Positions 35,505-44,630 of a stretch of DNA of 47,012 bases are shown here, piece by piece. Each line of letters starts with the position of its first letter. The first letter of the stretch is position 1. The notes under the pieces are model-generated. The model was not told the DNA's origin. It worked only from the letters and a program-made list of their open reading frames with translations, and did not search any database. Both the position numbers and the translations under genes were made by a program. Origin of the DNA: Roseobacter sp. (GTDB lineage Bacteria > Pseudomonadota > Alphaproteobacteria > Rhodobacterales > Rhodobacteraceae); the NCBI GenBank assembly GCA_024636475.1, contig JAGXHA010000113.1:1-47012 (forward strand), written 5' to 3'.

Positions 35505-35520
35505 CGCAATTGACTATGTT
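35505..35520 (+). promoter_or_regulatory. Promoter-like element before the YqeY-like gene
   Basis: CGCAATTGACTATGTT contains a -35-like TTGACT (35510-35515). The same 16-mer with one change occurs at 20794-20809 before the SleB-type hydrolase. No clear -10 hexamer is seen at the standard distance in either case. Confidence 0.3.
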
Positions 35521-35556
35521 TCTACGCTAACACTGCATTGGTCAAGGACGATAGCA

Positions 35557-36015
35557 ATGGAATTGCGCACACGTATTACAGACTCGATGAAACAGGCAAT
35601 GAGGGATAAGGCTGCTGACCGGTTGTCGACGCTGCGCCTGATCAACGCCGCCATCAAGGATAAAGACATCGCGACACGCGCTGAAGAAGGTGATGACGGT
35701 GTGGGCGATTCCGAAGTTCTGGCGATCTTGGGCAAGATGGCCAAGCAGCGGATGGAATCGGTGCGCGCCTACGAAGAGGGGGGGCGTCTGGATCTGGCCG
35801 ACCGCGAACGCGAAGAAATTCTGGTGATCGAAGAGTTTTTGCCACGTCAGTTGACCGAGGAAGAAAGCGCCAAAGCCGTAGATGATGCCATAGCTGAGGT
35901 TGGCGCGACATCTATCCGCGACATGGGCAAAGTGATTGGTCTGTTAAAGGGAAAATACACCGGACAGATGGATTTCGGCGCGGTTGGCCCCAAGGTCAAA
36001 GACCGCTTGAGCTGA
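35557..36015 (+). CDS. GatB/YqeY domain protein
   Basis: A 152-residue cytosolic protein of the YqeY family, related to the tRNA-binding tail of GatB amidotransferase. It begins MELRTRITDSMKQAMRDKAADRLSTLR (in part), with RLINAAIKDKDIATR and the C-terminal IRDMGKVIGLLKGKYTGQMDFGAV block. The ATG at 35557 has AAGGA eight bases upstream; the frame is open further upstream but that part is not protein-like. The precise role is unknown, though the family is thought to act in tRNA-dependent amidation. It ends two bases from the convergent DUF2244 gene. Confidence 0.92.
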   Translation: MELRTRITDSMKQAMRDKAADRLSTLRLINAAIKDKDIATRAEEGDDGVGDSEVLAILGKMAKQRMESVRAYEEGGRLDLADREREEILVIEEFLPRQLTEEESAKAVDDAIAEVGATSIRDMGKVIGLLKGKYTGQMDFGAVGPKVKDRLS

Positions 36016-36017
36016 TT

Positions 36018-36500
36018 TTATCGCAACAGAGATCGGTTTAGCTCGTCAAACAGAGCGATCCTTTCCTCTTCGCTTAGAAACTTGCCGATCTCGACCTCGC
36101 GTCCCTTGCCGCGCAGGGTCACATAATGCGGTACGGGGCCGTCCTTTTCGTATTTCGTCACGATGGTCCAATAGCGATTGCAGTCCCATTCCTTCACATC
36201 GCCTTTGGGCGTGGTGTGGGTCAGGTGGGCTGTGTCGTGCGAAAGGGTGAATACCTCTTCGATCATCCGGGATTTGTGGTTGCGTTGAAGTGCGAAATAA
36301 ATCCCAGCAACGGCGGCAAGCACAAAGGGCAGTATCCCCCAAAGAAGGGGGGTGCCCAGCAACGGCAACGTTGGGATCAAGATCAGTGTAAAGGTCGTCA
36401 GAATGAACGCGGCAAAGCCCTTGGGCGGCAGGGACTGGTGCGGCCAAAGCCGCAATTCCTGTGTGTCAGCGACGGGGGAAGTCTTCCATTCGTAGGGCAT
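36018..36500 (-). CDS. DUF2244 family membrane protein
   Basis: A 160-residue protein with two adjacent membrane helices near residues 28-70 (GFAAFILTTFTLILIPTLPLLG and the next), an N-terminal LRLWPHQSLPPKG motif and a C-terminal beta-rich domain (WTIVTKYEKDGPVPHYVTLRGKGREVEIGKFLSEEER, in part). The WPH-SL-P motif and layout are those of DUF2244. In other alphaproteobacteria this family often lies near cytochrome oxidase or nth genes; here it stands alone. Function unknown. Confidence 0.85.
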   Translation of the reverse strand: MPYEWKTSPVADTQELRLWPHQSLPPKGFAAFILTTFTLILIPTLPLLGTPLLWGILPFVLAAVAGIYFALQRNHKSRMIEEVFTLSHDTAHLTHTTPKGDVKEWDCNRYWTIVTKYEKDGPVPHYVTLRGKGREVEIGKFLSEEERIALFDELNRSLLR

Positions 36501-36549
36501 CGGTCTGTCATTCCGGTTGTTCTGTACTCAAGCGATAAGTTTAGCGTGG

Positions 36550-36592
36550 TTCAGGGGCCAGACAATGCGACAGTTTGCGTCTGGCCCCTGAA
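36550..36592. terminator. Strong hairpin terminator after pyc
   Basis: TTCAGGGGCCAGAC (36550-36563) and GTCTGGCCCCTGAA (36579-36592) form a perfect 14-bp stem, two bases beyond the pyc stop codon on the minus strand. The U-tract is poor, so Rho or 3'-end protection may also be involved. Confidence 0.65.
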
Positions 36593-36594
36593 TA

Positions 36595-39500
36595 TTACTC
36601 CAATTCGACCAAAAGATCCTTGGCATCAATTTGCCCGCCGGGGCTGACGTGCACAGCCGTGACCACAGCATCGCGGTCGGCATGAATGCCGGTTTCCATC
36701 TTCATCGCCTCGATCGTCAGCAGCAGATCACCCGCTTTGACCTGCTGGCCGACACTTGCCCCAACAGATGCCACAACACCCGGCATGGGGGCTCCGATGT
36801 GGTTGGCATTGCCCGTCTCGGCCTTGGGACGCTGGGCAGTTGTGGCTTTGACCAGACGGTTGGGCACCCGCACGACACGCGGTTGACCGTTGAGTTCAAA
36901 AAACACTTTCACTTCAGCGTCTTCGTTTGTCTCGCTGATCGCTTGCAAGCGGATTTCCAGCGTCTTGCCGGGGTCGATTTCGGCGGTGATTTCCTCGCCC
37001 GGTTCCATCCCGTAAAAGAACGTGCGCGTGGGCAGGACGCGCACAGGACCATAGGTGCGATGACGCCCCATGTAGTCGAGGAACACCTTGGGATACATCA
37101 GATAACCGGACAGATCGTCGTCTTCGATCTTTACCCCCTCCAACTGATCGCTCAGCTCTTTGCGGGTGGCCTCAAGATCGGTGGCGGGCAGATGCGCGCC
37201 GGGGCGTTCGGTGTTGGGCTTTTCGCCCTTCAGGATCTTGTCCAGAATACCTGCCGGAAATCCGCCCGGAGGTTGGCCGAGATTGCCGCGCATCATGTCG
37301 ATGACTGAATCCGGGAAGGACATTTCAGCCTTGGGATCTTCGACCCGCGCACGGCTAAGCCCTTGGGACACCATCATTAACGCCATATCACCAACCACTT
37401 TGGACGACGGAGTGACCTTGACGATATCGCCGAACATCTGGTTCACATCAGCGTAGGTCTTTGCGACCTCTGGCCAGCGCTCGTTCAGCCCCATTGATGC
37501 AGCCTGCGCCTTGAGGTTGGTGAACTGACCGCCGGGCATTTCATGCAGATACACTTCGGACGACGGTGCCTGCATGCCAGTCTCGAACGCTGCATATTCG
37601 CTGCGCACTTCTTCCCAATAGTTTGAAATTTCACGCACCGCATCCATCGACAGCCCGGTATCGCGGTCGGTGTGTTTCAGCGCCTCGACCACCGATCCAA
37701 GGGTTGCCTGCGAGGTATTGCCCGACAGCGCGTCCATGGCGCAATCGACGGCATCCACGCCCGCTTCGGAAGCGGCCATGATGGTTGCGATGGCCACGCC
37801 AGCGGTGTCGTGGGTGTGGAAGTGGATCGGCAAGCCCACTTCGGTCTTCAGCGCTTTGATCAAGGCCTTGGCCGCGTTGGGTTTCAGCAATCCGGCCATA
37901 TCCTTGAGACCCAGTACATGGGCTCCCGCGGCCTTCAGTTCCTTGCCCATGGCGACATAGTATTTCAGGTCGTATTTTGCGCGATCGGGGTCAAAGATAT
38001 CGCCCGTATAGCAGATCGTGCCTTCGCAGATCTTGTCGTTGTCAATCACCGCATCCATGGCGACGCGCATGTTTTCCACCCAGTTCAAGCTGTCAAACAC
38101 ACGGAATACATCGACACCTTCATGGGCCGCGACCCGCACGAATTCCTGCACAACATTATCGGGGTAGTTTGTGTATCCCACGCCGTTTGATCCGCGCAAC
38201 AACATCTGCGTCATGACATTTGGCAATGCCGCCCGTAGGTCGCGCAGGCGCTGCCACGGACATTCCTGCAAGAAACGGTAGGCCACATCGAATGTCGCAC
38301 CGCCCCAGCATTCCATCGAGAAAAGCTGCGGCAAATTGGCAGCATAGGCGGGCGCGACTTTGATCATGTCGTGGCTGCGCATGCGTGTGGCCAGCAAGGA
38401 TTGGTGCCCGTCGCGCATGGTGGTGTCGGTGATCAGCAACTGGCGCTGCTGGCCCATCCAGTCAGCCACGGCTTGCGGGCCTTTTTGTTCGAGCAGATTA
38501 CGGGTGCCCATCTGGGGATCGGCCTTGGCAGCAGGGGGCATGGGCGCGCGAACGGTCGCGGCGGGGCGCTCGAAGCCCTTGGTTTCAGGATGCCCGTTCA
38601 CAGTAATGTCGGCGATATACGTCAACACTTTGGTGGCGCGGTCACGGCGCTTTTTGAATGTGAACAGTTCGGGTGTCTGATCGATGAATTTGGTGTGGTA
38701 CGTATTGTCGAGGAAGGTCGGGTGTTTCAGCAGGTTTTCGACAAAGGCGATGTTGGTGCTGACCCCGCGTATCCGGAATTCACGCAAAGCGCGGTCCATC
38801 CGCGCGATGGCCTGTTCGGGCGTTTGTGCCTTGGCGGTCACCTTTACCAGCAAACTGTCGTAATAGCGCGTGATCACCCCGCCTGAATAAGCGGTTCCAC
38901 CGTCCAGACGGATGCCCATGCCCGTTGCCTCGCGGAAGGCGGTGATGCGACCATAGTCGGGGATAAAGTTGTTCTGTGGGTCCTCGGTCGTGATGCGCGT
39001 TTGCAGCGCGTGGCCCGTCAGTTGTACGTCGGCTTGGCTGGCTTTACCTGTGGCTTGCGCGATGCTCTTGCCTTCTGCGATCAGAATTTGGGCCTGCACG
39101 ATGTCGATGCCGGTGACTTCCTCGGTGACGGTATGTTCGACCTGAACGCGGGGGTTTACTTCGATGAAGTAGAATTTCTCGTCTGCCATATCCATCAGGA
39201 ATTCGACGGTGCCTGCGCATTCATAGTTCACATGGGCGCAGATTTTGCGGCCCAGTTCGCAAATCTCGATCCGCTGTTCTTCGGTGAGGTATGGCGCAGG
39301 GGCACGCTCGACGACCTTTTGATTGCGGCGCTGCACCGAACAGTCACGCTCGAACAGGTGGTAGATCTCGCCGTGTTTGTCGCCCAGAATCTGGACTTCC
39401 ACGTGGCGTGCCTTGACGATCATCTTTTCCAGAAAGCCCTCGCTGTTGCCAAAGGCGGCCTCTGCCTCCCGACGCCCCTCAAGTACTTTCTCGGAAAGCT

Positions 39501-40035
39501 CGGATTCGGAATTGATCGGGCGCATGCCGCGTCCGCCGCCGCCCCAGGATGCCTTGAGCATCAACGGATATCCGACCTCGGCCGCCTGCTTTTTGATCAG
39601 TTCCATGTCGTCGCCCAAGACGTCGGTGGCCGGAATGACGGGCACGCCCGCTTCGACGGCCACGCGTCGCGCACTGGCCTTGTCGCCAAGGGCACGCATG
39701 GTTTCGGCGCGCGGTCCGATAAAGGTGATGCCGTTCTGCTCGCAGGCATCTACAAAATCGGGATTTTCCGACAGCAGGCCATAGCCCGGATGGATCGCAT
39801 CCGCACCAGAGGCTTTGGCTACGCGAATGATCTCGTCAATGCTGAGGTACGCCGCGACCGGCCCCAGACCTGCGCCAATGCGGTAGGCTTCGTCTGCCTT
39901 GAAGCGGTGCAGACCCAACTTGTCTTCTTCTGCGAAGACAGCGACCGTTTTCTTGCCCATCTCGTTAGCTGCGCGCATGATGCGGATGGCGATTTCACCG
40001 CGGTTGGCGATCAGGATTTTCTTGAATTCAGTCAT
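36595..40035 (-). CDS. pyc: Pyruvate carboxylase
   Basis: The anaplerotic biotin enzyme that makes oxaloacetate from pyruvate, bicarbonate and ATP. A single chain of about 1146 residues. Biotin carboxylase spans about 1-450 (KILIANRGEIAIRIMRAA, HPGYGLLSEN, GGGGRGMR, FIEVNPRVQVEHTVTE). The carboxyltransferase barrel starts near 540 (DTTMRDGHQSLLATRMR, HFHTHDTAGV). The C-terminal biotinyl domain has EAMKM (Lys about 1112). ATGs occur at 40065, 40038 and 40035; GAGG placed six bases before 40035 favours MTEFKKIL. Its presence suggests gluconeogenic or C3-based carbon flow. Confidence 0.97.
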   Translation of the reverse strand: MTEFKKILIANRGEIAIRIMRAANEMGKKTVAVFAEEDKLGLHRFKADEAYRIGAGLGPVAAYLSIDEIIRVAKASGADAIHPGYGLLSENPDFVDACEQNGITFIGPRAETMRALGDKASARRVAVEAGVPVIPATDVLGDDMELIKKQAAEVGYPLMLKASWGGGGRGMRPINSESELSEKVLEGRREAEAAFGNSEGFLEKMIVKARHVEVQILGDKHGEIYHLFERDCSVQRRNQKVVERAPAPYLTEEQRIEICELGRKICAHVNYECAGTVEFLMDMADEKFYFIEVNPRVQVEHTVTEEVTGIDIVQAQILIAEGKSIAQATGKASQADVQLTGHALQTRITTEDPQNNFIPDYGRITAFREATGMGIRLDGGTAYSGGVITRYYDSLLVKVTAKAQTPEQAIARMDRALREFRIRGVSTNIAFVENLLKHPTFLDNTYHTKFIDQTPELFTFKKRRDRATKVLTYIADITVNGHPETKGFERPAATVRAPMPPAAKADPQMGTRNLLEQKGPQAVADWMGQQRQLLITDTTMRDGHQSLLATRMRSHDMIKVAPAYAANLPQLFSMECWGGATFDVAYRFLQECPWQRLRDLRAALPNVMTQMLLRGSNGVGYTNYPDNVVQEFVRVAAHEGVDVFRVFDSLNWVENMRVAMDAVIDNDKICEGTICYTGDIFDPDRAKYDLKYYVAMGKELKAAGAHVLGLKDMAGLLKPNAAKALIKALKTEVGLPIHFHTHDTAGVAIATIMAASEAGVDAVDCAMDALSGNTSQATLGSVVEALKHTDRDTGLSMDAVREISNYWEEVRSEYAAFETGMQAPSSEVYLHEMPGGQFTNLKAQAASMGLNERWPEVAKTYADVNQMFGDIVKVTPSSKVVGDMALMMVSQGLSRARVEDPKAEMSFPDSVIDMMRGNLGQPPGGFPAGILDKILKGEKPNTERPGAHLPATDLEATRKELSDQLEGVKIEDDDLSGYLMYPKVFLDYMGRHRTYGPVRVLPTRTFFYGMEPGEEITAEIDPGKTLEIRLQAISETNEDAEVKVFFELNGQPRVVRVPNRLVKATTAQRPKAETGNANHIGAPMPGVVASVGASVGQQVKAGDLLLTIEAMKMETGIHADRDAVVTAVHVSPGGQIDAKDLLVELE

Positions 40036-40096
40036 CATAGGCCTCGTTGGTTGGGCGAAATCCAAATCAAACTTGCTAGATTTGATGCGCCGCCGT

Positions 40097-40119
40097 TAGT
40101 GCTGCAATGCGGCATTGTT
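40097..40119. promoter_or_regulatory. Palindrome upstream of pyc resembling the 44.7/44.9-kb elements
   Basis: CAATG-CGG-CATTG is a perfect inverted repeat, overlapped by CTGC-AAT-GCGG, one base off the CTGC-N3-GCAG form found twice near the DUF1127 locus. It lies about 70 bases before the pyc start. Confidence 0.25.
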
Positions 40120-40152
40120 GCGTGGGTTTGTCGCAGGGTGCAAGCAGAAGTT

Positions 40153-41340
40153 TTAGCATTGCGGCGCAGTTTTTTTACCACTCTGGATCATTTCAAGGGT
40201 CTTGAGCGACAGTGCGGGCGGCAGGTCCTGCAAATGGCGTGCCCCTAGCTGGCCCATGTTGGCGATCATATCTTTTGACAGAATCTCGATCAGATGGTCG
40301 ACCCCTTTGGGGCCAAGGGCCGCCAAGGCAAAGTGAAAAGCCCGGCCCAGCATCACGAAATCAGCCCCAAGCGCCAAAGCCCGCAAAATATCAAGCCCGC
40401 TTTCAATCCCGCTGTCGAAGATAATCGGCAGGCCCGTCGCAGCGCGGATTGCTGGCAGCATATCGATGCTGGCCGGGGTCGCGTCAAACTGACGGCCTGC
40501 ATGATTGGACATCCAGATGGCATCTGCCCCCATCTTTTCCAGCGCTGTGGCATCTTCAGGGCGAAGCACGCCCTTGATTATAAACGGACCATCCCAGCCG
40601 TCGCGCAGCGATTTCAAGTAATCCCAGTCGGGTGACGTGCGCAGCAAGTAGCCAACATGTGCCGTCGAAGACAGCCCGATCGAATTGGTGCTTTTGTACT
40701 TATCCAGCATCCGCATATGCGGCATGCCCCGTTTTGCCATACCTGCGGCCCATGCGGGGCGAAGGGCGACCTGCGCCATCAAGCGCGGGCTAAGGCGGGG
40801 CGGATTGGTCAAGCCGGACCTGGTCTGGCGCTCGCGGCGGCTGGCCACGGGTACATCGACGGTCAGGATCAGGCCTTTGAAACCGGCGTCTTTCGCGCGG
40901 CGCAGCATATCTGTGCGAATTTCGGGGTCGCGGGGGGGATACATCTGGAACCAACCCGCATCGCCCAAATGGGCCTTGAGGTCTTCGGGGCTTTGGGTGG
41001 CGACCGTCGAGAGGCAATAGGGAATGCCGGCGCGGGCGGCGGCACGGGCCAGATGACCTTCCGCATCAGGCCAAATGAGACCCGACATGCCAACGGGTGC
41101 AATGCCAAACGGCAAGGAATAGCGCTGGCCAAACAGCGTGGTCGACAGGTCCGGATCAAATTCGCCATGCAAGATGGAAGGCATAAAGCCAATCTGGTCA
41201 AGGCCTTGGCGGTTACGGGGGGTGGTGGTCTCTGATCCGGTGGCGCTGTCGAGGTATTCCCAGACGAATTTGGGAATGCGCCTTTTCGCGCGGCTGCGAA
41301 GGTCCAAAAGGGCGGGGTACGTGTTGTGCAAATCCATCAT
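40153..41340 (-). CDS. FMN-dependent alpha-hydroxy-acid dehydrogenase (L-lactate dehydrogenase LldD-like)
   Basis: A 395-residue TIM-barrel flavoenzyme of the lactate/glycolate/mandelate oxidase family. It begins with the DLRSRAKRRIPKFVWEYLDSATG helix, has APVGMSGLIWPDAEG, the FMN-contacting LTVDVPVASRRERQTRSG, FIIKGVLRPEDA (active lysine) and SNHAGRQFD with the catalytic histidine; the usual form is SNHGGRQLD. IFDSGIESGLDILRALALGA closes the FMN phosphate site. The substrate may be lactate or another 2-hydroxyacid. It lies upstream of pyc on the same strand, about 115 bases away, so lactate oxidation and pyruvate carboxylation could be coordinated. Confidence 0.88.
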   Translation of the reverse strand: MMDLHNTYPALLDLRSRAKRRIPKFVWEYLDSATGSETTTPRNRQGLDQIGFMPSILHGEFDPDLSTTLFGQRYSLPFGIAPVGMSGLIWPDAEGHLARAAARAGIPYCLSTVATQSPEDLKAHLGDAGWFQMYPPRDPEIRTDMLRRAKDAGFKGLILTVDVPVASRRERQTRSGLTNPPRLSPRLMAQVALRPAWAAGMAKRGMPHMRMLDKYKSTNSIGLSSTAHVGYLLRTSPDWDYLKSLRDGWDGPFIIKGVLRPEDATALEKMGADAIWMSNHAGRQFDATPASIDMLPAIRAATGLPIIFDSGIESGLDILRALALGADFVMLGRAFHFALAALGPKGVDHLIEILSKDMIANMGQLGARHLQDLPPALSLKTLEMIQSGKKTAPQC

Positions 41341-41532
41341 GCCATCAGTGCACCGACTTTGTTTATTGTCCAGCAGCAGAATGCGGCCCCTCGTCGCAAG
41401 CGGCGGCCGTATCCCTTTTTTGACGCATCTCGGGCCGTCTGTCCAAGCCGGTTATTTTAAAGGTGCCAAACCACAAGAACATTTTGCGAACGTCCCTTTC
41501 TTTTGCGGCAAACGCAGGCTAGATTGCTGCGC

Positions 41533-43953
41533 ATGAATGATTTTGACGAAATGGACGCCTTTGAGGGCGCATCTTTGTCGGCGCGCGCCATGGCTGCGCG
41601 GCCTCAACCCTATCTTGAGGGGCTAAACCCCGCGCAACGCGCCGCCGTTGAGCAGATGGACGGCCCTGTCTTGATGTTGGCAGGCGCTGGCACGGGAAAA
41701 ACCAAAGCGCTGACTGCCCGCATTGTGCATCTCATGAACACAGGCCGTGCGCGCCCCAACGAAATTCTGGCGGTGACGTTTACCAACAAAGCCGCCCGCG
41801 AGATGAAGAACCGGGTGGGCGCGATGTTGGGGCAAAACATCGAAGGCATGCCGTGGCTGGGCACCTTTCACGCAGTCTGTGTCAAGTTGTTGCGGCGGCA
41901 TGCGGAACTGGTCGGACTGAAATCGAATTTTACCATTCTTGATACTGACGACCAGCTCCGCTTGCTCAAACAATTGATCCAGGCCGAAGGGATCGACGAC
42001 AAGCGCTGGCCCGCGCGGATGTTGTCTGGGATCATCGACGGCTGGAAGAACCGTGCGCTGACGCCAGACAAGGTGCCAAGTGCCGATGCAGGGCACTATA
42101 ATCACCGCGGCACAGAGATTTACGCGCAATATCAAGCGCGTCTGAAAGATCTGAACGCCTGTGATTTTGGCGATCTGCTGTTGCATATGGTGACGATTTT
42201 CCAGACCCACGAGGACCTGCTGAAGCAATATCAGCGCTGGTTCAAATTCATACTGGTGGACGAATACCAAGATACCAACGTGGCGCAATATCTGTGGCTG
42301 CGGCTGCTGGCGTCGGGGCATAAAAACATCTGCTGTGTGGGCGATGACGATCAGTCGATCTATGGCTGGCGTGGTGCCGAGGTTGGCAATATCCTGAAAT
42401 TCGAAAGTGATTTCCCCGGATCCCATGTGGTGCGGCTGGAACAAAACTACCGCTCTACCCCGCATATTCTGGCGGCTGCATCAGGTGTGATAGCAGGCAA
42501 CGAGGGGCGGTTGGGCAAGACGCTTTGGACCGAAGCGCGCGAGGGCGAAAAGGTCCGGCTGATCGGCCATTGGGATGGCGAGGAAGAGGCGCGCTGGATC
42601 GGCGACGAGATCGAATCCATGCAGCGCGGTGCCCGCGATCTGCGCCAGTTTTCTCTGGATGATATGGCGATTCTCGTGCGTGCCAGCCACCAGATGCGCG
42701 CCTTTGAGGACCGGTTTTTGACCATCGGTTTGCCCTACCGCGTGATCGGTGGCCCCCGGTTCTACGAGCGGATGGAGATCAGGGACGCGATGGCCTATTT
42801 CCGCGTCGTGACCTCGCCCGATGATGATCTCGCGTTCGAGCGGATCGTGAACACGCCCAAACGTGGCCTGGGCGACAAGGCGCAGCAGAATATCCAGAAA
42901 ACGGCGCGTGAAAACGGCGTGAACCTAGTCGAAGGCGCACGAATTTTGCTGGCCAACGGCGAGATCGGTGGCAAAGGGGCGGCGCAACTTCGGATGTTGA
43001 TCGACGGGATCGATCGCTGGGGCCAGATGATGCGTGGCCCGCGCTTGCGAGTCGAGATTGACGACGACAGCGTGATTGACGATGGCGGGGTGCAAACGCG
43101 CTATGAATACGGCCCCCCCGAGGTCAGTCATGTCGAGCTGGCGCAGATCATCCTGGACGAAAGCGGCTATACTGGACACTGGCAAAACGACAAAACGCCA
43201 GAGGCACCGGGGCGGCTTGAGAACCTCAAGGAATTGGTCAAGGCCTTGGAACAGTTCGAGAATCTGCAAGGGTTTCTGGAGCATGTCAGCCTGATCATGG
43301 ATAACGAGAGCGACGATGGCGGCGCGAAAGTGTCGATCATGACGCTTCATGCGGCCAAGGGTCTGGAATTTCCTGCGGTGTTCCTGCCGGGCTGGGAAGA
43401 CGGGCTGTTTCCGTCGCAACGCTCCATGGACGAAAGTGGTCTCAAGGGCCTCGAAGAGGAACGGCGGCTTGCCTATGTCGGGATCACCCGCGCCGAGGAA
43501 ATCTGCACCATTTCATTTGCGGCAAACCGCAGGGTGTTTGGCCAGTGGCAAAGCGCCATGCCGTCACGGTTCATTGACGAATTGCCTGAGGATCACGTGG
43601 ATGTCCTGACCCCGCCCGGCCTTTATGGTGGTGGCTTTGGTGCGGCGATGCCCAAATCCGATCTGCACGACAAGGCAGCCGAGGCGAATGTTTACAACTC
43701 ACCCGGCTGGCGGCGTCTGCAATCGCGCAGCAATGACCGGGGGATGAGCCAGCCGTCGGAGGCGCGCAATGTGACCATCGATATGGCCGCTGTGAGCAGT
43801 TTCACCATGGGCGAACGCGTGTTCCACCAGAAATTCGGTTATGGTGTCGTGATCGGCATTGAAGGCGACAAGCTGGAGATAGAGTTTGACAAGGCAGGCA
43901 TCAAAAAGGTCGTCTCGCGGTTTTTGACCGGATCGGATGATGTGCCGTTTTAG
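41533..43953 (+). CDS. uvrD: ATP-dependent DNA helicase UvrD/PcrA
   Basis: A superfamily 1A 3'-5' helicase for nucleotide excision and mismatch repair. 806 residues. Motifs in order: LNPAQRAAVEQ (Q motif), LAGAGTGKTKALTARI (Walker A), VTFTNKAAREMKNRV, FHAVCVKLLRRH, FILVDEYQDTN (Walker B), GDDDQSIYGWRGA, RLEQNYRSTPHIL, MTLHAAKGLEFPAVFLPGWEDG and AYVGITRAEE. The C-terminal tail ends with a small VFHQKFGYGVVIGIEGDKLEIEF domain that docks to RNA polymerase in PcrA. The ATG at 41533 gives MNDFDEMDAF; the ribosome site is weak. Confidence 0.95.
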   Translation: MNDFDEMDAFEGASLSARAMAARPQPYLEGLNPAQRAAVEQMDGPVLMLAGAGTGKTKALTARIVHLMNTGRARPNEILAVTFTNKAAREMKNRVGAMLGQNIEGMPWLGTFHAVCVKLLRRHAELVGLKSNFTILDTDDQLRLLKQLIQAEGIDDKRWPARMLSGIIDGWKNRALTPDKVPSADAGHYNHRGTEIYAQYQARLKDLNACDFGDLLLHMVTIFQTHEDLLKQYQRWFKFILVDEYQDTNVAQYLWLRLLASGHKNICCVGDDDQSIYGWRGAEVGNILKFESDFPGSHVVRLEQNYRSTPHILAAASGVIAGNEGRLGKTLWTEAREGEKVRLIGHWDGEEEARWIGDEIESMQRGARDLRQFSLDDMAILVRASHQMRAFEDRFLTIGLPYRVIGGPRFYERMEIRDAMAYFRVVTSPDDDLAFERIVNTPKRGLGDKAQQNIQKTARENGVNLVEGARILLANGEIGGKGAAQLRMLIDGIDRWGQMMRGPRLRVEIDDDSVIDDGGVQTRYEYGPPEVSHVELAQIILDESGYTGHWQNDKTPEAPGRLENLKELVKALEQFENLQGFLEHVSLIMDNESDDGGAKVSIMTLHAAKGLEFPAVFLPGWEDGLFPSQRSMDESGLKGLEEERRLAYVGITRAEEICTISFAANRRVFGQWQSAMPSRFIDELPEDHVDVLTPPGLYGGGFGAAMPKSDLHDKAAEANVYNSPGWRRLQSRSNDRGMSQPSEARNVTIDMAAVSSFTMGERVFHQKFGYGVVIGIEGDKLEIEFDKAGIKKVVSRFLTGSDDVPF

Positions 43954-44197
43954 GGCGGGCATCTCGAACGCAACCCGATTGCCGGATGAAATCCAGTCAA
44001 CCTGACCGCCTGATAGCGTGAGACCCTTGGGTGTAAAACAAGGGGTGTCTGCCTCTCCGCCCGTCGGTATTCAGCTTGGCCCTGCGGGGTGACTTTTGGC
44101 AAAATAGTCTTCAGCTGCGATGGCCAACCCTGCCAACATTTATAATATCTCAACCATCGGGTTCAAAACTTCAACCGAAGCAGCCCTTACATACAAG
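43954..44197. other. Intergenic stretch after uvrD
   Basis: No convincing coding frame. AGAC-CCTT and AAGG-GGTGTCT (44020-44051) can form an imperfect hairpin that may end the uvrD transcript. Beyond it the sequence becomes A+T-rich up to the sRNA hairpin array. Confidence 0.4.
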
Positions 44198-44373
44198 AAC
44201 GGCGGTGCTTTGGGAGGAAAGCACCGCCGTCTTTTTCGACGTCCCCACTCCGATCGGGAGGAAAGGGGAAGGGGACGTATCGGGGCGTTCGGTTCTCTGG
44301 GAGGAGATAGATACCGTCAGCCCCTTTTCAGACACACAACAGGGAGGGTGCGTGTGCCCGATCCGGGAATTAC
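44198..44373 (-). ncRNA. Array of four CCUCCC-loop hairpins (CcsR/cuckoo-like sRNAs) in the DUF1127 3' region
   Basis: Read on the minus strand, four hairpins in a row follow the DUF1127 stop. H1 (44356-44333): CACAC/GTGTG around CCCUCCC. H2 (44316-44290): CGGT/ACCG around CUCCUCCC. H3 (44278-44239): ACGTCCCC/GGGGACGT around CCUCCC. H4 (44230-44199): a perfect 13-bp stem ACGGCGGTGCTTT/AAAGCACCGCCGT whose whole loop is CCUCCC. The stems share no sequence, only the loop motif is kept. Known parallel: CcsR1-4 of Rhodobacter sphaeroides, processed from the 3' part of a DUF1127 mRNA, and rhizobial cuckoo RNAs with CCUCCUCCC. The loops can pair with Shine-Dalgarno sequences. Processing is inferred. 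Confidence 0.8.
44199..44236 (+). terminator. Strong hairpin with T-run, also reading on the plus strand
   Basis: The H4 stem (13 bp, loop GGGAGG) is followed on the plus strand by CTTTTT. It can stop any plus-strand read-through from uvrD before it becomes antisense to the sRNA array. Confidence 0.6.
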
Positions 44374-44586
44374 TTAGGCTGCGTTGCGGCCTGTTTCCAG
44401 CGCGATGCTGCGAATTTGCGAGCGAGCCATGCCCAAGTCTGCCAATTCGCGATTTGACAAAGCGCTAAGCTCGTTGAATGTTGCGCGATAGACGCGGTTT
44501 TGCTTGCGGCGTGTCGCAATTGCGGACACCAAAGCGTGGTAACGATCTGCGAAGGATGGAGCGTTTGTTACGTTTACATATGCCAT
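44374..44586 (-). CDS. DUF1127 small protein (CcaF1-like)
   Basis: A 70-residue basic protein. The DUF1127 part is the C-terminal half: RATFNELSALSNRELADLGM followed by ARSQIRSIALETGR. The ATG at 44586 has CGAGG seven bases upstream; the longer frame to 44673 is leader. In Rhodobacter sphaeroides the related protein CcaF1 binds RNA and acts in sRNA maturation, its mRNA carrying CcsR sRNAs in the 3' region; the same order is seen here. Expect stress induction. The upstream leader shows TTGTGC, 16 bases, TACATA as a possible promoter (44658-44631). Confidence 0.88.
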   Translation of the reverse strand: MAYVNVTNAPSFADRYHALVSAIATRRKQNRVYRATFNELSALSNRELADLGMARSQIRSIALETGRNAA

Positions 44587-44630
44587 ATCAGCACCTCGTT
44601 TGATTTCAGTTTCGTTCCTCTTGTGACCAA

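Noticed and set aside
39001..40248. 415-codon plus-strand frame across pyc and the hydroxy-acid oxidase gene
   Set aside because: Antisense to pyc and spans a real intergenic region; no domain is recognisable.
44120..44377. 85-codon plus-strand frame over the hairpin array
   Set aside because: It is the antisense of the sRNA hairpins and has no protein character.
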